Origin: Azoarcus sp. L1K30
GTDB taxonomy: Bacteria; Pseudomonadota; Gammaproteobacteria; Burkholderiales; Rhodocyclaceae
Reading direction: 5' to 3'
DNA: 64,000 nucleotides
Assembly (NCBI RefSeq): GCF_018122735.1
Contig: NZ_JAGRRD010000001.1
Coordinates: forward strand, 2,710,639-2,774,638
The notes under the pieces are model-generated. The model searched no databases. It was not told the origin of the DNA and was given only the letters and a program-made list of their open reading frames with translations. Positions 31,029 to 42,310 of the stretch are shown here, one piece after another. The translations under genes were made by a program, and so were the position numbers. The first letter of the stretch is position 1. Each line of letters starts with the position of its first letter.

Positions 31029-31817
31029 TCACCCTTGCGCCACCCAGCTCGCCAGACGCTTCGACAGAAAGGCGTCCAGCCCTTCCTTTGCCTCGGGCGT
31101 GGCACGCAGACTGGAGATGCGACGAGCGGTGTCTTCCACCACCTCGTCACAGACAGGCCGGTTGGCCACCGCGCGGATCAGGTCCTTTGCCGCTGCCTGC
31201 GCCTTGGGGCCGCCCTGCAGCAGCGCGGCGACGATCTCGCCCACCCTGGCGTCGAGCTCATCGCTGGCAACCACTTCGTGCGCCAGGCCGAGCTCGCCGG
31301 CACGCTCGGCACTGATGCGCTCGGCAGTCTGAAAGTAGCGGTAGGACTGACGCTCACCGATGGCACGGATCACATAGGGGCTGATCGCCGACGGGATGAT
31401 CCCGAACTTGACCTCGGAGGTGGCGAACACCGCCTTCTCTGCGGCCACGCAGATGTCGCAGGCCGACGCCAGGCCCATGCCGCCGCCCAGCGCCGCGCCA
31501 TGCACGCGGGCGATGGTCGGCTTGTTCATCTCCGCCAGCGTACGCAGCATGGCGGCCAGACGACGCCCGTCGGCGAGATTCTCTTCCACGCTGGCGTTGG
31601 CCGCAGCCTTCATCCAGTTGAGGTCGGCGCCGGCGGAAAAGCTCTTGCCGCGCCCACCCAGCACCACCACCCGCACGCTGTCGTCGGCGTCGAGCTCACG
31701 GCAGGCGGCGGTGATGTCGGCAATCAGTTGCGCGTTGAAGGCGTTGTGCACGTCGGGGCGGTTCATCCACACCGTCGCGACGCCATTGTTCAATTCGATT
31801 TCAAGTGCTTCGTACAT
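31029..31817 (-). CDS. liuC: Methylglutaconyl-CoA hydratase (enoyl-CoA hydratase family)
   Basis: This 262-residue crotonase-fold enzyme has the oxyanion-hole segments FSAGADLNWMK and RVHGAALGGGMGLASACDI. In the liu cluster it should hydrate 3-methylglutaconyl-CoA to HMG-CoA. The family alone does not distinguish it from other enoyl-CoA hydratases; the assignment rests on location between both carboxylase subunits and HMG-CoA lyase. The ATG at 31817 has GGAG at 7 bases. Confidence 0.9.
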   Translation of the reverse strand: MYEALEIELNNGVATVWMNRPDVHNAFNAQLIADITAACRELDADDSVRVVVLGGRGKSFSAGADLNWMKAAANASVEENLADGRRLAAMLRTLAEMNKPTIARVHGAALGGGMGLASACDICVAAEKAVFATSEVKFGIIPSAISPYVIRAIGERQSYRYFQTAERISAERAGELGLAHEVVASDELDARVGEIVAALLQGGPKAQAAAKDLIRAVANRPVCDEVVEDTARRISSLRATPEAKEGLDAFLSKRLASWVAQG

Positions 31818-31864
31818 CGTGTCTCCTCGCCTCCGGGGCGATGCAAGCAATATCCGCGGCCGGA

Positions 31865-33472
<1,608 letters not shown>

Positions 33473-33516
33473 GTCTCCTCGTCCTTTTCTTCTCGTGCCC
33501 GGCTGCGATGATTTTC

Positions 33517-33624
33517 ACCCTCGCCTTCAAGGGGAGGGTCGGGGTGGGGATGGGTCTGACCCTGACCGTACTGACCCATCCCCCACCTGTCCTCCCTCTT
33601 GAAGGGGGAGGGACCTGCTAATAG
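33517..33624. repeat. Composite GC-rich intergenic inverted repeat
   Basis: Between the carboxylase beta and isovaleryl-CoA dehydrogenase genes, a CCTTCAAGGGGAGGGTC unit and a CTCTTGAAGGGGGAGGGACC unit flank a central inverted repeat (GGTGGGGATGGGTC against GACCCATCCCCCACC). The whole can fold as one long hairpin. It shares the core with repeats at about 30.98 and 62.5 kb and the tail GACCTGCTAA with the first of these. Confidence 0.65.
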
Positions 33625-33634
33625 GCTCCCCCGC

Positions 33635-34816
33635 TCACCTCGTTTCGGCAAACAACTCCCGCCCGATCAGCATGCGGCGGATCTCGCTGGTGCCGGCACC
33701 GATCTCGTACAGCTTGGCGTCGCGCCACAGGCGGCCGACGGCATATTCGTTGGTATAGCCCACCCCGCCCAGGGTCTGGATCGCCTCGCCCGCCATCCAG
33801 GTCGCCTTCTCGGCGGTGTAGAGGATCACGCCGGCAGCATCCTTGCGCAGGGTGCGAGCGTGATCGGTGCGGTCGCAGGCCTGACCCACGGCATAGGCAT
33901 AGGCACGGCACGCGCTCCAGGTGGAGTAGAGATCGGCAACCTTGCCCTGCATGAGCTGGAACTCGCCGATCGGCGTATCGAACTGCTTGCGCTCGTGCAG
34001 ATAGGGCACGACTGCATCCATGCATGCCGCCATGATGCCGAGCGGGCCGCCAGACAGCACGGCGCGCTCGTAGTCGAGACCGGACATCAGCACATTGACG
34101 CCGCGGCCGATGTTGGCCTCGCCACCAAGCACGTTCTCCACCGGCACCTCGACATCGTCGAAGAACAGCGGGAAGGTGTTCGAACCGCGCATGCCGAGCT
34201 TGTCGAGATGAGTGCCATGGGTGAAACCCTTCATGCCCTTCTCGATGATGAAGGCAGTGATGCCTTTCGGACCGGCATTGATGTCCGTCTTGGCATATAC
34301 CACCAGGGTATCGGCATCGCCGCCGTTGGTGATCCACATCTTGCTGCCGTTGAGCACGAAATGGTCGCCCTTGCGGTCGGCACGCAGCTTCATGCTTACC
34401 ACGTCGGAGCCGGCATTGGGTTCGGACATTGCCAGCGCGCCGATATGGTCGCCCGAGATCAGCTTGGGCAGGTATTTCTGCTTCTGTGCCTCGGTGCCGT
34501 TGCGGCGGATCTGATTGATGCACAGATTGGAATGCGCGCCGTACGACAGGCCCACGGATGCCGATGCGCGGGAGATCTCCTCCATCGCAATGATGTGGGC
34601 GAGGTAGCCCATGTCGGTGCCGCCGTATTCCTCGCTGACGGTCATGCCATGCACACCGAGATCACCCAGCTTCTTCCACAGATCGGCGGGGAACTCGTTG
34701 TCGCGATCGATCTCGGCCGCACGCGGCGCGATCTCGGCCGCGCAGAAATCGCGCAAGGTGTCTCGCAGCGCTTCGATGGTTTCGCCGAGATTGAAGTCGA
34801 GGCTCGGGATCTGCAT
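33635..34816 (-). CDS. liuA: Isovaleryl-CoA dehydrogenase
   Basis: This 393-residue acyl-CoA dehydrogenase shows the isovaleryl-CoA-specific arrangement: a catalytic Glu250 in [15 protein letters not shown], while the position that carries Glu in most other members reads [13 protein letters not shown]-site motifs [10 protein letters not shown] and WITNGGDAD are present. It oxidises isovaleryl-CoA to 3-methylcrotonyl-CoA and passes electrons to ETF. The ATG at 34816 has AAGGAG 8 bases upstream. It is the first gene of the liu operon and is divergent from an AraC regulator. Confidence 0.95.
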   Translation of the reverse strand: MQIPSLDFNLGETIEALRDTLRDFCAAEIAPRAAEIDRDNEFPADLWKKLGDLGVHGMTVSEEYGGTDMGYLAHIIAMEEISRASASVGLSYGAHSNLCINQIRRNGTEAQKQKYLPKLISGDHIGALAMSEPNAGSDVVSMKLRADRKGDHFVLNGSKMWITNGGDADTLVVYAKTDINAGPKGITAFIIEKGMKGFTHGTHLDKLGMRGSNTFPLFFDDVEVPVENVLGGEANIGRGVNVLMSGLDYERAVLSGGPLGIMAACMDAVVPYLHERKQFDTPIGEFQLMQGKVADLYSTWSACRAYAYAVGQACDRTDHARTLRKDAAGVILYTAEKATWMAGEAIQTLGGVGYTNEYAVGRLWRDAKLYEIGAGTSEIRRMLIGRELFAETR

Positions 34817-34977
34817 GGTGTGGTCTCCTTCTCCGTGTATTTGTCCTGGTTCGGTCACAGCGCGGCAGTCGACGATCGACGCGTCTGCCCGGTCATGGAA
34901 TAAGGGTAGACCGAAGTGCAGCGCGACAACTGCCATCGAGGTTGCAATTACTGCCAGCATGATTAGGATTGTGGGGC

Positions 34978-36021
34978 ATGAAGATCCTCACACCTTCCGC
35001 AGCGGAATTGACCCGGGGCCGCGCCGCCACACCGATCGCCTTTATCCGCGCGATCGTGCGCGGGTATCGCGCACGAGGCATGAATCCGGCCAATGCACTG
35101 CAGCACGCGCAAATTCCGTCGGCGGCCCTGGACGACCCTGCGGCCCGCGTCACGGCCGCACAGATGGAGGTCATGTCCGGCCACGCCATGCAGGAACTCG
35201 ACGACGAAGCCCTGGGCTGGTTCTCGCGCCGCCTGCCGTGGGGCAGCTACGGCATGCTGTGCCGCGCTTCGCTGACCTCGCCCACGCTGGAGGTGGCGCT
35301 CAAGCGCTGGTGCCGTCATCACCGCCTGCTCACCGACGAACTCACGCTGGCGTTCTGCCACCAACGCAACACCGCCACCATCCGCATCACCGAGGCGCGC
35401 GATTTCGGCGACATGCGCGAGTTCTGCCTGGTCACCATCATGCGCTACCTGCTGGGTTACATCAGCTGGCTGATCGACTCGCGGATCGCTCTCACAGAAA
35501 CCTGCCTGCCCTTCCCCGCGCCGCCCCATGCGGACGCCTATCCCTACCTTTTTCCCGGCCCGCTAAGTTTCGGCGCCGAGGCGGCAAGCCTCAGTTTCGA
35601 CGCCCGTTACCTGTCGCTGCCACTGCGCCGTGACGAACAGGCTCTGCAGATCATGCTGCAACGTGCGCTGCCGCTCACCGTCCTGCAGTACCGCCGCGAC
35701 CGTCTGCTGGTACACAGCGTCACCCAGATCCTCGACTCCAACCCGGGCGCCCCCCACACCGCAGAGGACATCGCCGCCCAACTGAACCTGTCGGTCCGTA
35801 CCTTGCACCGCCAACTCAAGGACGAAGGCGTGTCGCTACAGCGTCTCAAGAACGATAGCCGCCGTAGTCGCGCCATCAAGCTCCTGCTGCAGACACGCAA
35901 ACCCGTCAAGCAAGTGGCATCAGCCGTCGGGTTCGATAGCGAAAAGAGTTTTGCACGGGCGTTTCGGGAATGGACGGGGGTCGCACCGAGCCGGTATCGA
36001 AGTGGCGCGGGAAACCCGTAA
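34978..36021 (+). CDS. AraC-family transcriptional regulator
   Basis: This 347-residue regulator has an N-terminal arabinose-binding-like domain of about 230 residues and a C-terminal double helix-turn-helix ([22 protein letters not shown] and [32 protein letters not shown]). It is divergent from the liu operon across a 161-base spacer, so it is a good candidate regulator of leucine/isovalerate catabolism. Known liu regulators are more often MerR (LiuR) or TetR (LiuQ) types. The ATG at 34978 is chosen; a TTG three codons earlier is possible. Confidence 0.88.
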   Translation: MKILTPSAAELTRGRAATPIAFIRAIVRGYRARGMNPANALQHAQIPSAALDDPAARVTAAQMEVMSGHAMQELDDEALGWFSRRLPWGSYGMLCRASLTSPTLEVALKRWCRHHRLLTDELTLAFCHQRNTATIRITEARDFGDMREFCLVTIMRYLLGYISWLIDSRIALTETCLPFPAPPHADAYPYLFPGPLSFGAEAASLSFDARYLSLPLRRDEQALQIMLQRALPLTVLQYRRDRLLVHSVTQILDSNPGAPHTAEDIAAQLNLSVRTLHRQLKDEGVSLQRLKNDSRRSRAIKLLLQTRKPVKQVASAVGFDSEKSFARAFREWTGVAPSRYRSGAGNP

Positions 36022-36136
36022 GGCGCGACCAGCGGACGACGCCCTTGAGAGCCCGATCGATCCGGAGAGGGACACCAGGCTGCCGCAGCGACAGCAGGAT
36101 CGCATTCGAAACACCGACGGCTCCGAAGCCCGTCAC

Positions 36137-37984
36137 TCAAGCCTGACCTGCGTGGATCTCCGGATAGAACCGAATCATGTTCTTGCCGTCCATTTTGGCC
36201 CTGTACATGGCCCGGTCAGCCCGTTTCAGCAATTCATCCAAGGTGGAATCATTTCCCACAAACGGCGTTACGCCGATGCTCACCGTGCAGTGATGCTCGA
36301 CCGATGTCTCGCCCGCTTCACCCTGTCCCACCACAATGCGGTAAGGACGGGACAAGACCTCACAGATTTTTCGCGCAATGGCCTCGGCACGCGACATCGA
36401 CGCTCGCCCGTCCGTGTCGAGTTCGCAGATCATGACGACGAACTCATCACCGCCGAAGCGGGCAACGGTATCCATTTCACGTACGCAGTGTCTCAACCGG
36501 TCGGCCGCCTCAATCAGGAGCAGATCACCTGCCTGATGGCCATGCGAATCGTTGATCGTCTTGAAATTATCCAGATCGAGGAACATCAGCGCACAGTGCG
36601 CCTTGCTACGGTTGCTTGAAGCCATTGCCTGCCGTATGCGGTCGAGCAGCAGCCTGCGGTTGGGCAGATTGGTCAGCAGATCGTGATAGGCCAGCTGTCT
36701 GATCTCCTCATCCGCCCGTTTGCGATCGGTAATGTCCTGCACCAGGCCAGCGATACGCACCACCCGGCCGCTGTCGTCACGCTCGGGGAAGCCCTTCACG
36801 AAACAGGGTCGCCGCTCGCCGTCAGGCTGCAGGGTCATCAGTTCCAGCTCGTAAGGTGTGCCGTCCGCCACTGCCCTATTGACCGCAGCGAACAGCCTTT
36901 GCGTCGACTCGGACGTATACAACTCGGCCTGTCCCTCGAGGTTTGGCACCCCCAACGCGGGGTCACGACCGAAGATCACGAACATCTCGGGCGACCAGGT
37001 CACGGTATTGGCATCCACATCCCACTCGAAGCTGGCCAGGCGCGCCATGCTTTCGGTGCGTTCCATCATGAGCTGCCGGTGCTGCAAGGCTTTGCCGATC
37101 CGCCTGGCCTCGGTGACGTCTCTTGCAATGTTTGAAGCACCGGTCACTTTGCCTGCGCGGTCCCTGATCGGAGAGATCGAGATCGACACATTGATCGACT
37201 GTCCGTCCTTGCGGCAGCGGATTGTCTCGAAGTGCCTCACCCGCTCTCCGCGGGAGATGCGCGCAATCGCGTCGGCCTCCTCCCCGGATCGACTCGGAGG
37301 AATCAGCATCGACAAGGGTTTCCCGATCACCTCACTCGAAGCGTATCCGAAGATCTTTTCCGCCCCGCCATTCCAGCTTTCGATGATGCCATCCAATGAT
37401 GTGCCGATAATGGCATCCTCCGAGGCCGCTATGATTGCCGCGCTCGCCCCCAGACTGGCATTGGCTTGCTGCAAACGCAGCCTGGCAAGCCCCGTCTCCC
37501 CCATCACTTTGACCAGACGGGTGAAGAAGCTCATCATCGACTGAACCTGTTCGGCTGAAAATACGGGCGCCCGGTCCATGGCACTGATATAGCTGCTTTC
37601 ATCGAAGCCGAATGTATTGGCCTGGCGAATGAAAAAGTTCCGGTCCGGCGGCGCCAGGAAAAACTGCCCGGTAAAGAAGTTCGCGACGTGTTCGCCGCCG
37701 ATCTCTATCGGTACCGCGACATCGACCAGCCCGTTCCGGCACTCGTAGACGTTGTAGGCATCTCCCGCTTTCAGCCGACCGGCAAGAACCGTGTCACTCT
37801 CCAGGCAGCGCGCACAGCTTGACGGATTGACGCGGTGAAATCGGGTGCAGATATCCTGCCATCCAGTCGCGATCAACACCTTCCCCTCGAGATCGAGAAC
37901 GGCGGTGACAGCCCCCGTGATTGCGGTGAAGCTCTCGCACAGTCCGCGGAGCTCATCGATATCCAGAACTTCCGAGAGGTTCAA
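36137..37984 (-). CDS. Diguanylate cyclase with PocR and two PAS domains
   Basis: This 615-residue cytoplasmic protein consists of an N-terminal PocR sensory domain (about residues 1-170, with the Cys cluster CTRFHRVNPSSCARC), a PAS domain (ASEDAIIGTSLDGIIESWNG), a second PAS domain with PAC segment (WDVDANTVTWSPEMFVIFG) and a GGDEF domain with an intact ARFGGDEF active site. An RxxD product-inhibition site (REMD) lies five residues before GGDEF. It should make c-di-GMP in response to a small molecule, perhaps a hydrocarbon derivative as proposed for PocR domains. No EAL domain is present. Confidence 0.92.
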   Translation of the reverse strand: MNLSEVLDIDELRGLCESFTAITGAVTAVLDLEGKVLIATGWQDICTRFHRVNPSSCARCLESDTVLAGRLKAGDAYNVYECRNGLVDVAVPIEIGGEHVANFFTGQFFLAPPDRNFFIRQANTFGFDESSYISAMDRAPVFSAEQVQSMMSFFTRLVKVMGETGLARLRLQQANASLGASAAIIAASEDAIIGTSLDGIIESWNGGAEKIFGYASSEVIGKPLSMLIPPSRSGEEADAIARISRGERVRHFETIRCRKDGQSINVSISISPIRDRAGKVTGASNIARDVTEARRIGKALQHRQLMMERTESMARLASFEWDVDANTVTWSPEMFVIFGRDPALGVPNLEGQAELYTSESTQRLFAAVNRAVADGTPYELELMTLQPDGERRPCFVKGFPERDDSGRVVRIAGLVQDITDRKRADEEIRQLAYHDLLTNLPNRRLLLDRIRQAMASSNRSKAHCALMFLDLDNFKTINDSHGHQAGDLLLIEAADRLRHCVREMDTVARFGGDEFVVMICELDTDGRASMSRAEAIARKICEVLSRPYRIVVGQGEAGETSVEHHCTVSIGVTPFVGNDSTLDELLKRADRAMYRAKMDGKNMIRFYPEIHAGQA

Positions 37985-38108
37985 TCGGATCTCCTTTGGC
38001 GAAGGTCTCGCCCGCCACCCGCAATGGGGCCATGTTCAGCCCCCGTCTTCCGCACGAAGATACTCTGAGTATCAGTCTCCTGTCGCGGTTCTACGCGGTA
38101 TGCGGGCT

Positions 38109-38921
38109 TCACACCGTGACGGACTCCGCGGTCGGCGCCATGGCAAAGGTTACGCCAAGCCCAAGCAAGGCTGCCTTGCCGCGCACGGTCAGATCGGTCA
38201 CGAAGCGGAACTGCTGGCGCGCATCTACAGGATAGGCCTTGAGGCGGTACCACGTTCCCCACGGCTTCTCATGCACGATCACGGTGACGGGCTGACCAAA
38301 ATGCAGGAAGGCACTGGAGAGTGCCACATCCGACAGGATCTGCTTGACCTCAGCCGCGTCGTGCTCCGGGTGCAGGTAGAAGTCGGCAACGCACTGCAAC
38401 CGCGGCGAGCCGTCGTTGGAATTGTGGATGGGTGTGTTCCACAACCGCGAGTGGGGAATCGACACCACGTCGTCGGTCGGGGTCACGACTTGCACCGTGC
38501 GCATGCCGACGTAGCGCACCTCGCCATAGATACCATCAATCTTGATCCAGTCGCCATTCCGGTATGGCATCTCCCCCACCGCCACGACCCCGGCGATCAG
38601 GCTGCTGACAAGGTCTTTCAGTGCAAAGCCGATCGCGAGGCCGACGGTGCCGAGCAAGGCCACCATGTTCTGCACCGAAGGATTGATCACCAGGGGCACG
38701 ATGGTCGCGAACGCGACGACGATGATCAGCAATCGCAACACCGGCACGAGCGCCAGCACGAACAGTCGCCGCCTGCCGTGCAGGCGGTTTCCGATCCACG
38801 GCAACGCACGCTGGGTGGCGGCGATCAGCAGCGTGGCAATCACGACGACAGCACCGACCTCAAGCGCCATCGTCCAGTCCGGCTGTCTGAAAATCTGTGA
38901 CATCGAGTTGTCTTCAAGCAT
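38109..38921 (-). CDS. Mechanosensitive ion channel, MscS family
   Basis: This 270-residue protein has three hydrophobic segments, the pore-lining TM3 region (LLGTVGLAIGFALKDLVSSL) and the beta domain (YRNGDWIKIDGIYGEVRYVG, IPHSRLWNTPIHN). It opens under membrane tension to release solutes during osmotic downshock. The ATG at 38921 is used; ATG 38903 and GTG 38930 are alternatives. The downstream diguanylate cyclase is separated by 124 bases. Confidence 0.88.
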   Translation of the reverse strand: MLEDNSMSQIFRQPDWTMALEVGAVVVIATLLIAATQRALPWIGNRLHGRRRLFVLALVPVLRLLIIVVAFATIVPLVINPSVQNMVALLGTVGLAIGFALKDLVSSLIAGVVAVGEMPYRNGDWIKIDGIYGEVRYVGMRTVQVVTPTDDVVSIPHSRLWNTPIHNSNDGSPRLQCVADFYLHPEHDAAEVKQILSDVALSSAFLHFGQPVTVIVHEKPWGTWYRLKAYPVDARQQFRFVTDLTVRGKAALLGLGVTFAMAPTAESVTV

Positions 38922-38959
38922 GGCGGGCACTCAACAAGTTGCTTGCATCAAGTGGGCAA

Positions 38960-40183
38960 TCAAAAATCGTCAGCCAGAAAACCACGACCACGCAGCCAGC
39001 GTCGCACCAGTTCGTAACCCAGCGCCGAGACACGCCAGCGGCCTTCGTGGCGCTCGAGCAAGGTCAGTTTCTGCAAGCGCAGCACGATGGCCATGCAGAG
39101 GTGACGGGGCAAGGGCAGCACTTCGGCCAGCATCTCATCACCCAGGCCGTTGTGAATCAGCAACGCATGCAGGACCAGCGCCACATCCTCATCGGCCTCT
39201 ACCGGAAGGGCGGGCTCAGGCTGGGTGGCCGAGACCCAGATCACTTCAGCATCCGATTCGTCCACTTCACTCGTGCCGGCTTTGTCCTTGTCGAACTCCA
39301 CCGCCGAGTCGGACACCGCCCGCAGTCGCTGCCGCCAATAATCGCGTGCCGTGCCCACATTGCCCCGGCAGTGCGCAGCAAGCTGCGCCACCTCTTCACT
39401 GGCAGTGTCGCCATCATGGGGAACGGTCAGCGCCGTATTCCCGCTTCGGGCATTGCGAAACAGAAGCTGGCGCTGCCCATCGACATCCGCCAGTTGCGCA
39501 AGCAGCCTCGCGAGCCGGGGGCCATCGAAAGCCTGAAGAGTCAGCGCTCCCGGCAACGGAAGCGCGGAAACCCGCTGCAGGAAGGCCCATGCCCAGCTAT
39601 CGCAACCAATCAGCCCCGCCCCCCTTCGTCCGCTGACGATTTCCTCGAGCAGATTGCGCACCAGCGCCAGGCCGTTGGCGCTGCGCAGGAAAAACCGTTC
39701 GAGGCATGGTATCGCCCAGGCCTGGCCGACTGCGGGCCAAGTCGCACGCCAACATCCCTTGCTCGACAGCACCTCCTCGTATGACGGCGGTTCGATGATC
39801 TGCGCACCGTGGCGGACAGCCCAGTCGGCGACGATTTCGGGATGCCCGCAGTGGGGCTGACCGATCAGGAACTGCACGCCAGTCGCGCCATCGCCACTCG
39901 GCTCTCGCAGCGCCGCATCGAGCGCAGCAGACGCCTTGCGCCAGTCAATCGGCCTCACCAGGTGTTCGAGGTGCATCCCGGGCAGCGCGCGCAGCGCGTC
40001 CTCCTGCCTCACCGGCACCAATTCTTCCTTGTGCTCACTGCGGAACAACTGCCTGAACGTTGCCCACGCCGCGACCGCAGCACTTCTGGCTGCCAGTTCG
40101 GGCTGCGCATACGCGGACAGCGGCACGAACTGCCACAGTTCGAGTTGGGCCTTTTCCGCTTCGGTGGGGGCGTCTTCACTCAT
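38960..40183 (-). CDS. Hypothetical protein with C-terminal winged-helix-like region
   Basis: I do not recognise this 407-residue protein. It has an N-terminal segment with WATFRQLFRSEHKEELVP, a central alpha/beta part (GRRGAGLIGCDSWAWAFLQRV, then LPGALTLQAFDGPRLARLLA) that reads like a degenerate P-loop ATPase without Walker A, and a C-terminal region (LCMAIVLRLQKLTLLERHEG, RWRVSALGYELVRRWLRG) resembling a winged helix. The ATG at 40183 is preceded by GGAGGA. It ends 38 bases upstream of the MscS gene on the same strand and is probably co-transcribed with it. Confidence 0.75.
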   Translation of the reverse strand: MSEDAPTEAEKAQLELWQFVPLSAYAQPELAARSAAVAAWATFRQLFRSEHKEELVPVRQEDALRALPGMHLEHLVRPIDWRKASAALDAALREPSGDGATGVQFLIGQPHCGHPEIVADWAVRHGAQIIEPPSYEEVLSSKGCWRATWPAVGQAWAIPCLERFFLRSANGLALVRNLLEEIVSGRRGAGLIGCDSWAWAFLQRVSALPLPGALTLQAFDGPRLARLLAQLADVDGQRQLLFRNARSGNTALTVPHDGDTASEEVAQLAAHCRGNVGTARDYWRQRLRAVSDSAVEFDKDKAGTSEVDESDAEVIWVSATQPEPALPVEADEDVALVLHALLIHNGLGDEMLAEVLPLPRHLCMAIVLRLQKLTLLERHEGRWRVSALGYELVRRWLRGRGFLADDF

Positions 40184-40428
40184 TCCTCCATTCTGGCGCA
40201 GAAGCCTGCTGATGTCGCTTCGGAAAGCATCGGGCACTGGCCCATCGCCGCCACCGCCCGGGGCAAGGGCTTGATCCGAGAGAGGACTGATGCAACCCTG
40301 GCTCGATGCGAAACGCATGCAGGGCGATTGCACCCAAGCCGAGCCGGACACGACCGGCGCAGGTAGCCGCCCTCCGCCAATGCATGCATAATGATTCGCT
40401 TATTTACGCAAGAATCAGGATCTACCCG

Positions 40429-41004
40429 ATGAAACGACGCTATCTACGCCCCATTGTTCCCGCGCTGCTGACCCTCTCAGCGGTCTCGGCGATCGCCGAC
40501 GACACCGCTTTGCTCAACGAGGCGCGCGCTGTTGCAACCAGCATTCCACCCAAGCTGATTGCGGTGTTGAAGGATGAAATCGCACACGGCGGACCGGAAG
40601 GTGCGATTGCCGTGTGTCGCGACAAGGCGCCTCAGATGGCGAAGGCGGCGTCGGCGCAAAGCGGCTGGAGCATTCGCCGCGTGAGCCTCAAGAACCGAAA
40701 TCCCAAAGCCGTTCCCGATGCCTGGGAGCGGGCGGTGCTCGAGGACTTCGAGCGCCGCGCGGCGACCGGCGAAGCACCGGAGACACTGGAGGCCGGTGAA
40801 GTCGTGGTTGACGCTGGCAAGAAGTCATACCGTTACATGAAGGCGCTGCCCACCCAGACGCTGTGCCTGGCCTGTCACGGCAGCGATGTCGAGATCAGCC
40901 CGGCGGTCAGGACGAAGCTGCAGGCGCTCTATCCGGATGACAAGGCCACGGGCTACGCCTTGGGCGAAATCCGCGGCGCGATGACGATCCGCCGCCCGCT
41001 GTAA
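40429..41004 (+). CDS. DUF3365-family exported c-type haem protein
   Basis: This 191-residue protein has an N-terminal signal peptide (KRRYLRPIVPALLTLSAVSA, cleavage near AIAD), a Tll0287/DUF3365-like domain and one haem-binding CLACH motif at residues 146-150. It should be a periplasmic monohaem protein, possibly a haem-based redox or gas sensor domain without an output. The ATG at 40429 has AGGA 8 bases upstream. It is monocistronic and convergent with the fructosamine-kinase-like gene. Confidence 0.85.
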   Translation: MKRRYLRPIVPALLTLSAVSAIADDTALLNEARAVATSIPPKLIAVLKDEIAHGGPEGAIAVCRDKAPQMAKAASAQSGWSIRRVSLKNRNPKAVPDAWERAVLEDFERRAATGEAPETLEAGEVVVDAGKKSYRYMKALPTQTLCLACHGSDVEISPAVRTKLQALYPDDKATGYALGEIRGAMTIRRPL

Positions 41005-41043
41005 CCCCGGCGCCGCGACGCCGCACACGCCAGCCAGCGTGCA

Positions 41044-41946
41044 TCAGCGGATCAGTTCGGACGCCAGGCTGCGGACCATGCGCTCGGCCTGTCCGAGATA
41101 GGCACGGCCGAAGAGATTCAGATGATTCAGCACATGGTAGAGGTTGTAGAGCGTCTTTCTCAGCTCGTAGCCCTCTGCCGGCGGCCAGGCCGTGCGGTAT
41201 GCGGCATAGAACGCGCTCGGAAAGCCGCCGAACAGCTCGCACATCGCCAGGTCGGTTTCGCGGTCGCCACGATAGACGGCGGGATCGAAGATCACCGGCC
41301 GACCTTCCGCATCCATGGCCGCGTTGCCATGCCACAGATCGCCATGAAGCAGACTCGGGCGCGGACAATAATCCAGGAACATTGCCGGCACACGCTCGAG
41401 CAGCGGATCGAGGCTGCGCACGATGGTCGCGCCGTGCCCTGCCGAGCGGGCCAACGCCAACTGCGGCATCAGGCGTTGCCGGACAAAGAACTGGGCCCAG
41501 CCGGGATGTGGCGTGTTGGTTTGCGCGCTGGCACCGACGAAGTTGTCGCTCACCCAGCCGAAATTCTCGCCCGTATCGCGGTGCAGTTGCACCAGCGCCT
41601 CGGCAAAGCGTCGGCCATCCTCCGCGCTCGACAACGGGCGCATCTCGATGTACTCGAGCAACAGGTATGCGGCGTCCGCGGTCGCACCGCAGGTCAGCAC
41701 GCGCGGCACGCGAAAGGCGCCGTTGGCGGCCAGCGCAACCAGGCCATCCGCTTCCGCCTCGAACATCGGCAGCGCACCCGCATCGTTGAGCTTGAGACAG
41801 CACGTGTGAGCGCCCGCACGCAGCTCGAGCACACGATTGATGCAACCGCCACCGATCTCCCGCGTCCCGGCGCGCGAAAAATCGAGCCCGCAAGCTTCCT
41901 TGAGGGCCCGCACCAGTTCGGCATCCAGGCATCGCGCGTTCGTCAC
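41044..41946 (-). CDS. Fructosamine/ketosamine-3-kinase family protein
   Basis: This 300-residue aminoglycoside-phosphotransferase-like kinase has EIGGGCINRVLEL near the N-terminus, the catalytic loop LLHGDLWHGNAA and the metal site VIFDPAVYRGDRETDLAM, all typical of fructosamine-3-kinase-like proteins that phosphorylate glycated protein lysines for repair. No ATG is available. The GTG at 41946 overlaps the stop of a 25-codon upstream frame (GTGA), with another GTG one codon earlier. The start is therefore uncertain, but the domain is complete. Confidence 0.88.
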   Translation of the reverse strand: MTNARCLDAELVRALKEACGLDFSRAGTREIGGGCINRVLELRAGAHTCCLKLNDAGALPMFEAEADGLVALAANGAFRVPRVLTCGATADAAYLLLEYIEMRPLSSAEDGRRFAEALVQLHRDTGENFGWVSDNFVGASAQTNTPHPGWAQFFVRQRLMPQLALARSAGHGATIVRSLDPLLERVPAMFLDYCPRPSLLHGDLWHGNAAMDAEGRPVIFDPAVYRGDRETDLAMCELFGGFPSAFYAAYRTAWPPAEGYELRKTLYNLYHVLNHLNLFGRAYLGQAERMVRSLASELIR

Positions 41947-42020
41947 CACACGAGCGCCTGTACGCGGTCGAATTCGATAGCAGCGAGCGAGCTGAGAGGG
42001 GCAGTGAGAGATGCGTGCAT
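41943..42020 (-). CDS. Possible 25-codon leader ORF coupled to the fructosamine-kinase-like gene
   Basis: An ATG at 42020 with GGTGA 5 bases upstream opens a frame MHASLTAPLSSLAAIEFDRV and five more residues that stops at TGA 41943-41945, overlapping the GTG start of the kinase gene by four bases. The overlap suggests translational coupling. No amino-acid run typical of an attenuator peptide is visible, so the purpose is unknown; it may also be chance. Confidence 0.35.
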   Translation of the reverse strand: MHASLTAPLSSLAAIEFDRVQALVW

Positions 42021-42310
42021 AGGGTTCACCGGACCTGGATGCGCGCCATTCTAGCGGGCCTCGCCCCGTCGTGGCGGTGCCGGCAAGCGCAAACCGTCCC
42101 GCTCCCTGCCGGCAGGCCCGAGATGCACGGCATTTGCGCAGGGATACATGCGGACACATCAGACACGGATCGGGCGCAAAGGACGGCTGCGTCTTGCTTT
42201 GCGGCCGATACCCCACCCCCGCCCACCAGCGAAGCGCCGCCAGAGCCTGACTGCATCGCCGCTTTGTAGTAGCCTTGCGCCTTTTTCGCCACGATGGCGT
42301 CGGTTTCGGT
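42021..42310. other. Divergent intergenic region with no gene seen
   Basis: Between the kinase leader and the DUF3348 gene I see no gene, RNA or clear repeat. The sequence is GC-rich, except near 42265-42295. It must hold the divergent promoters for the kinase gene and the stator-like operon, but no convincing -35/-10 pair was found. Confidence 0.4.
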
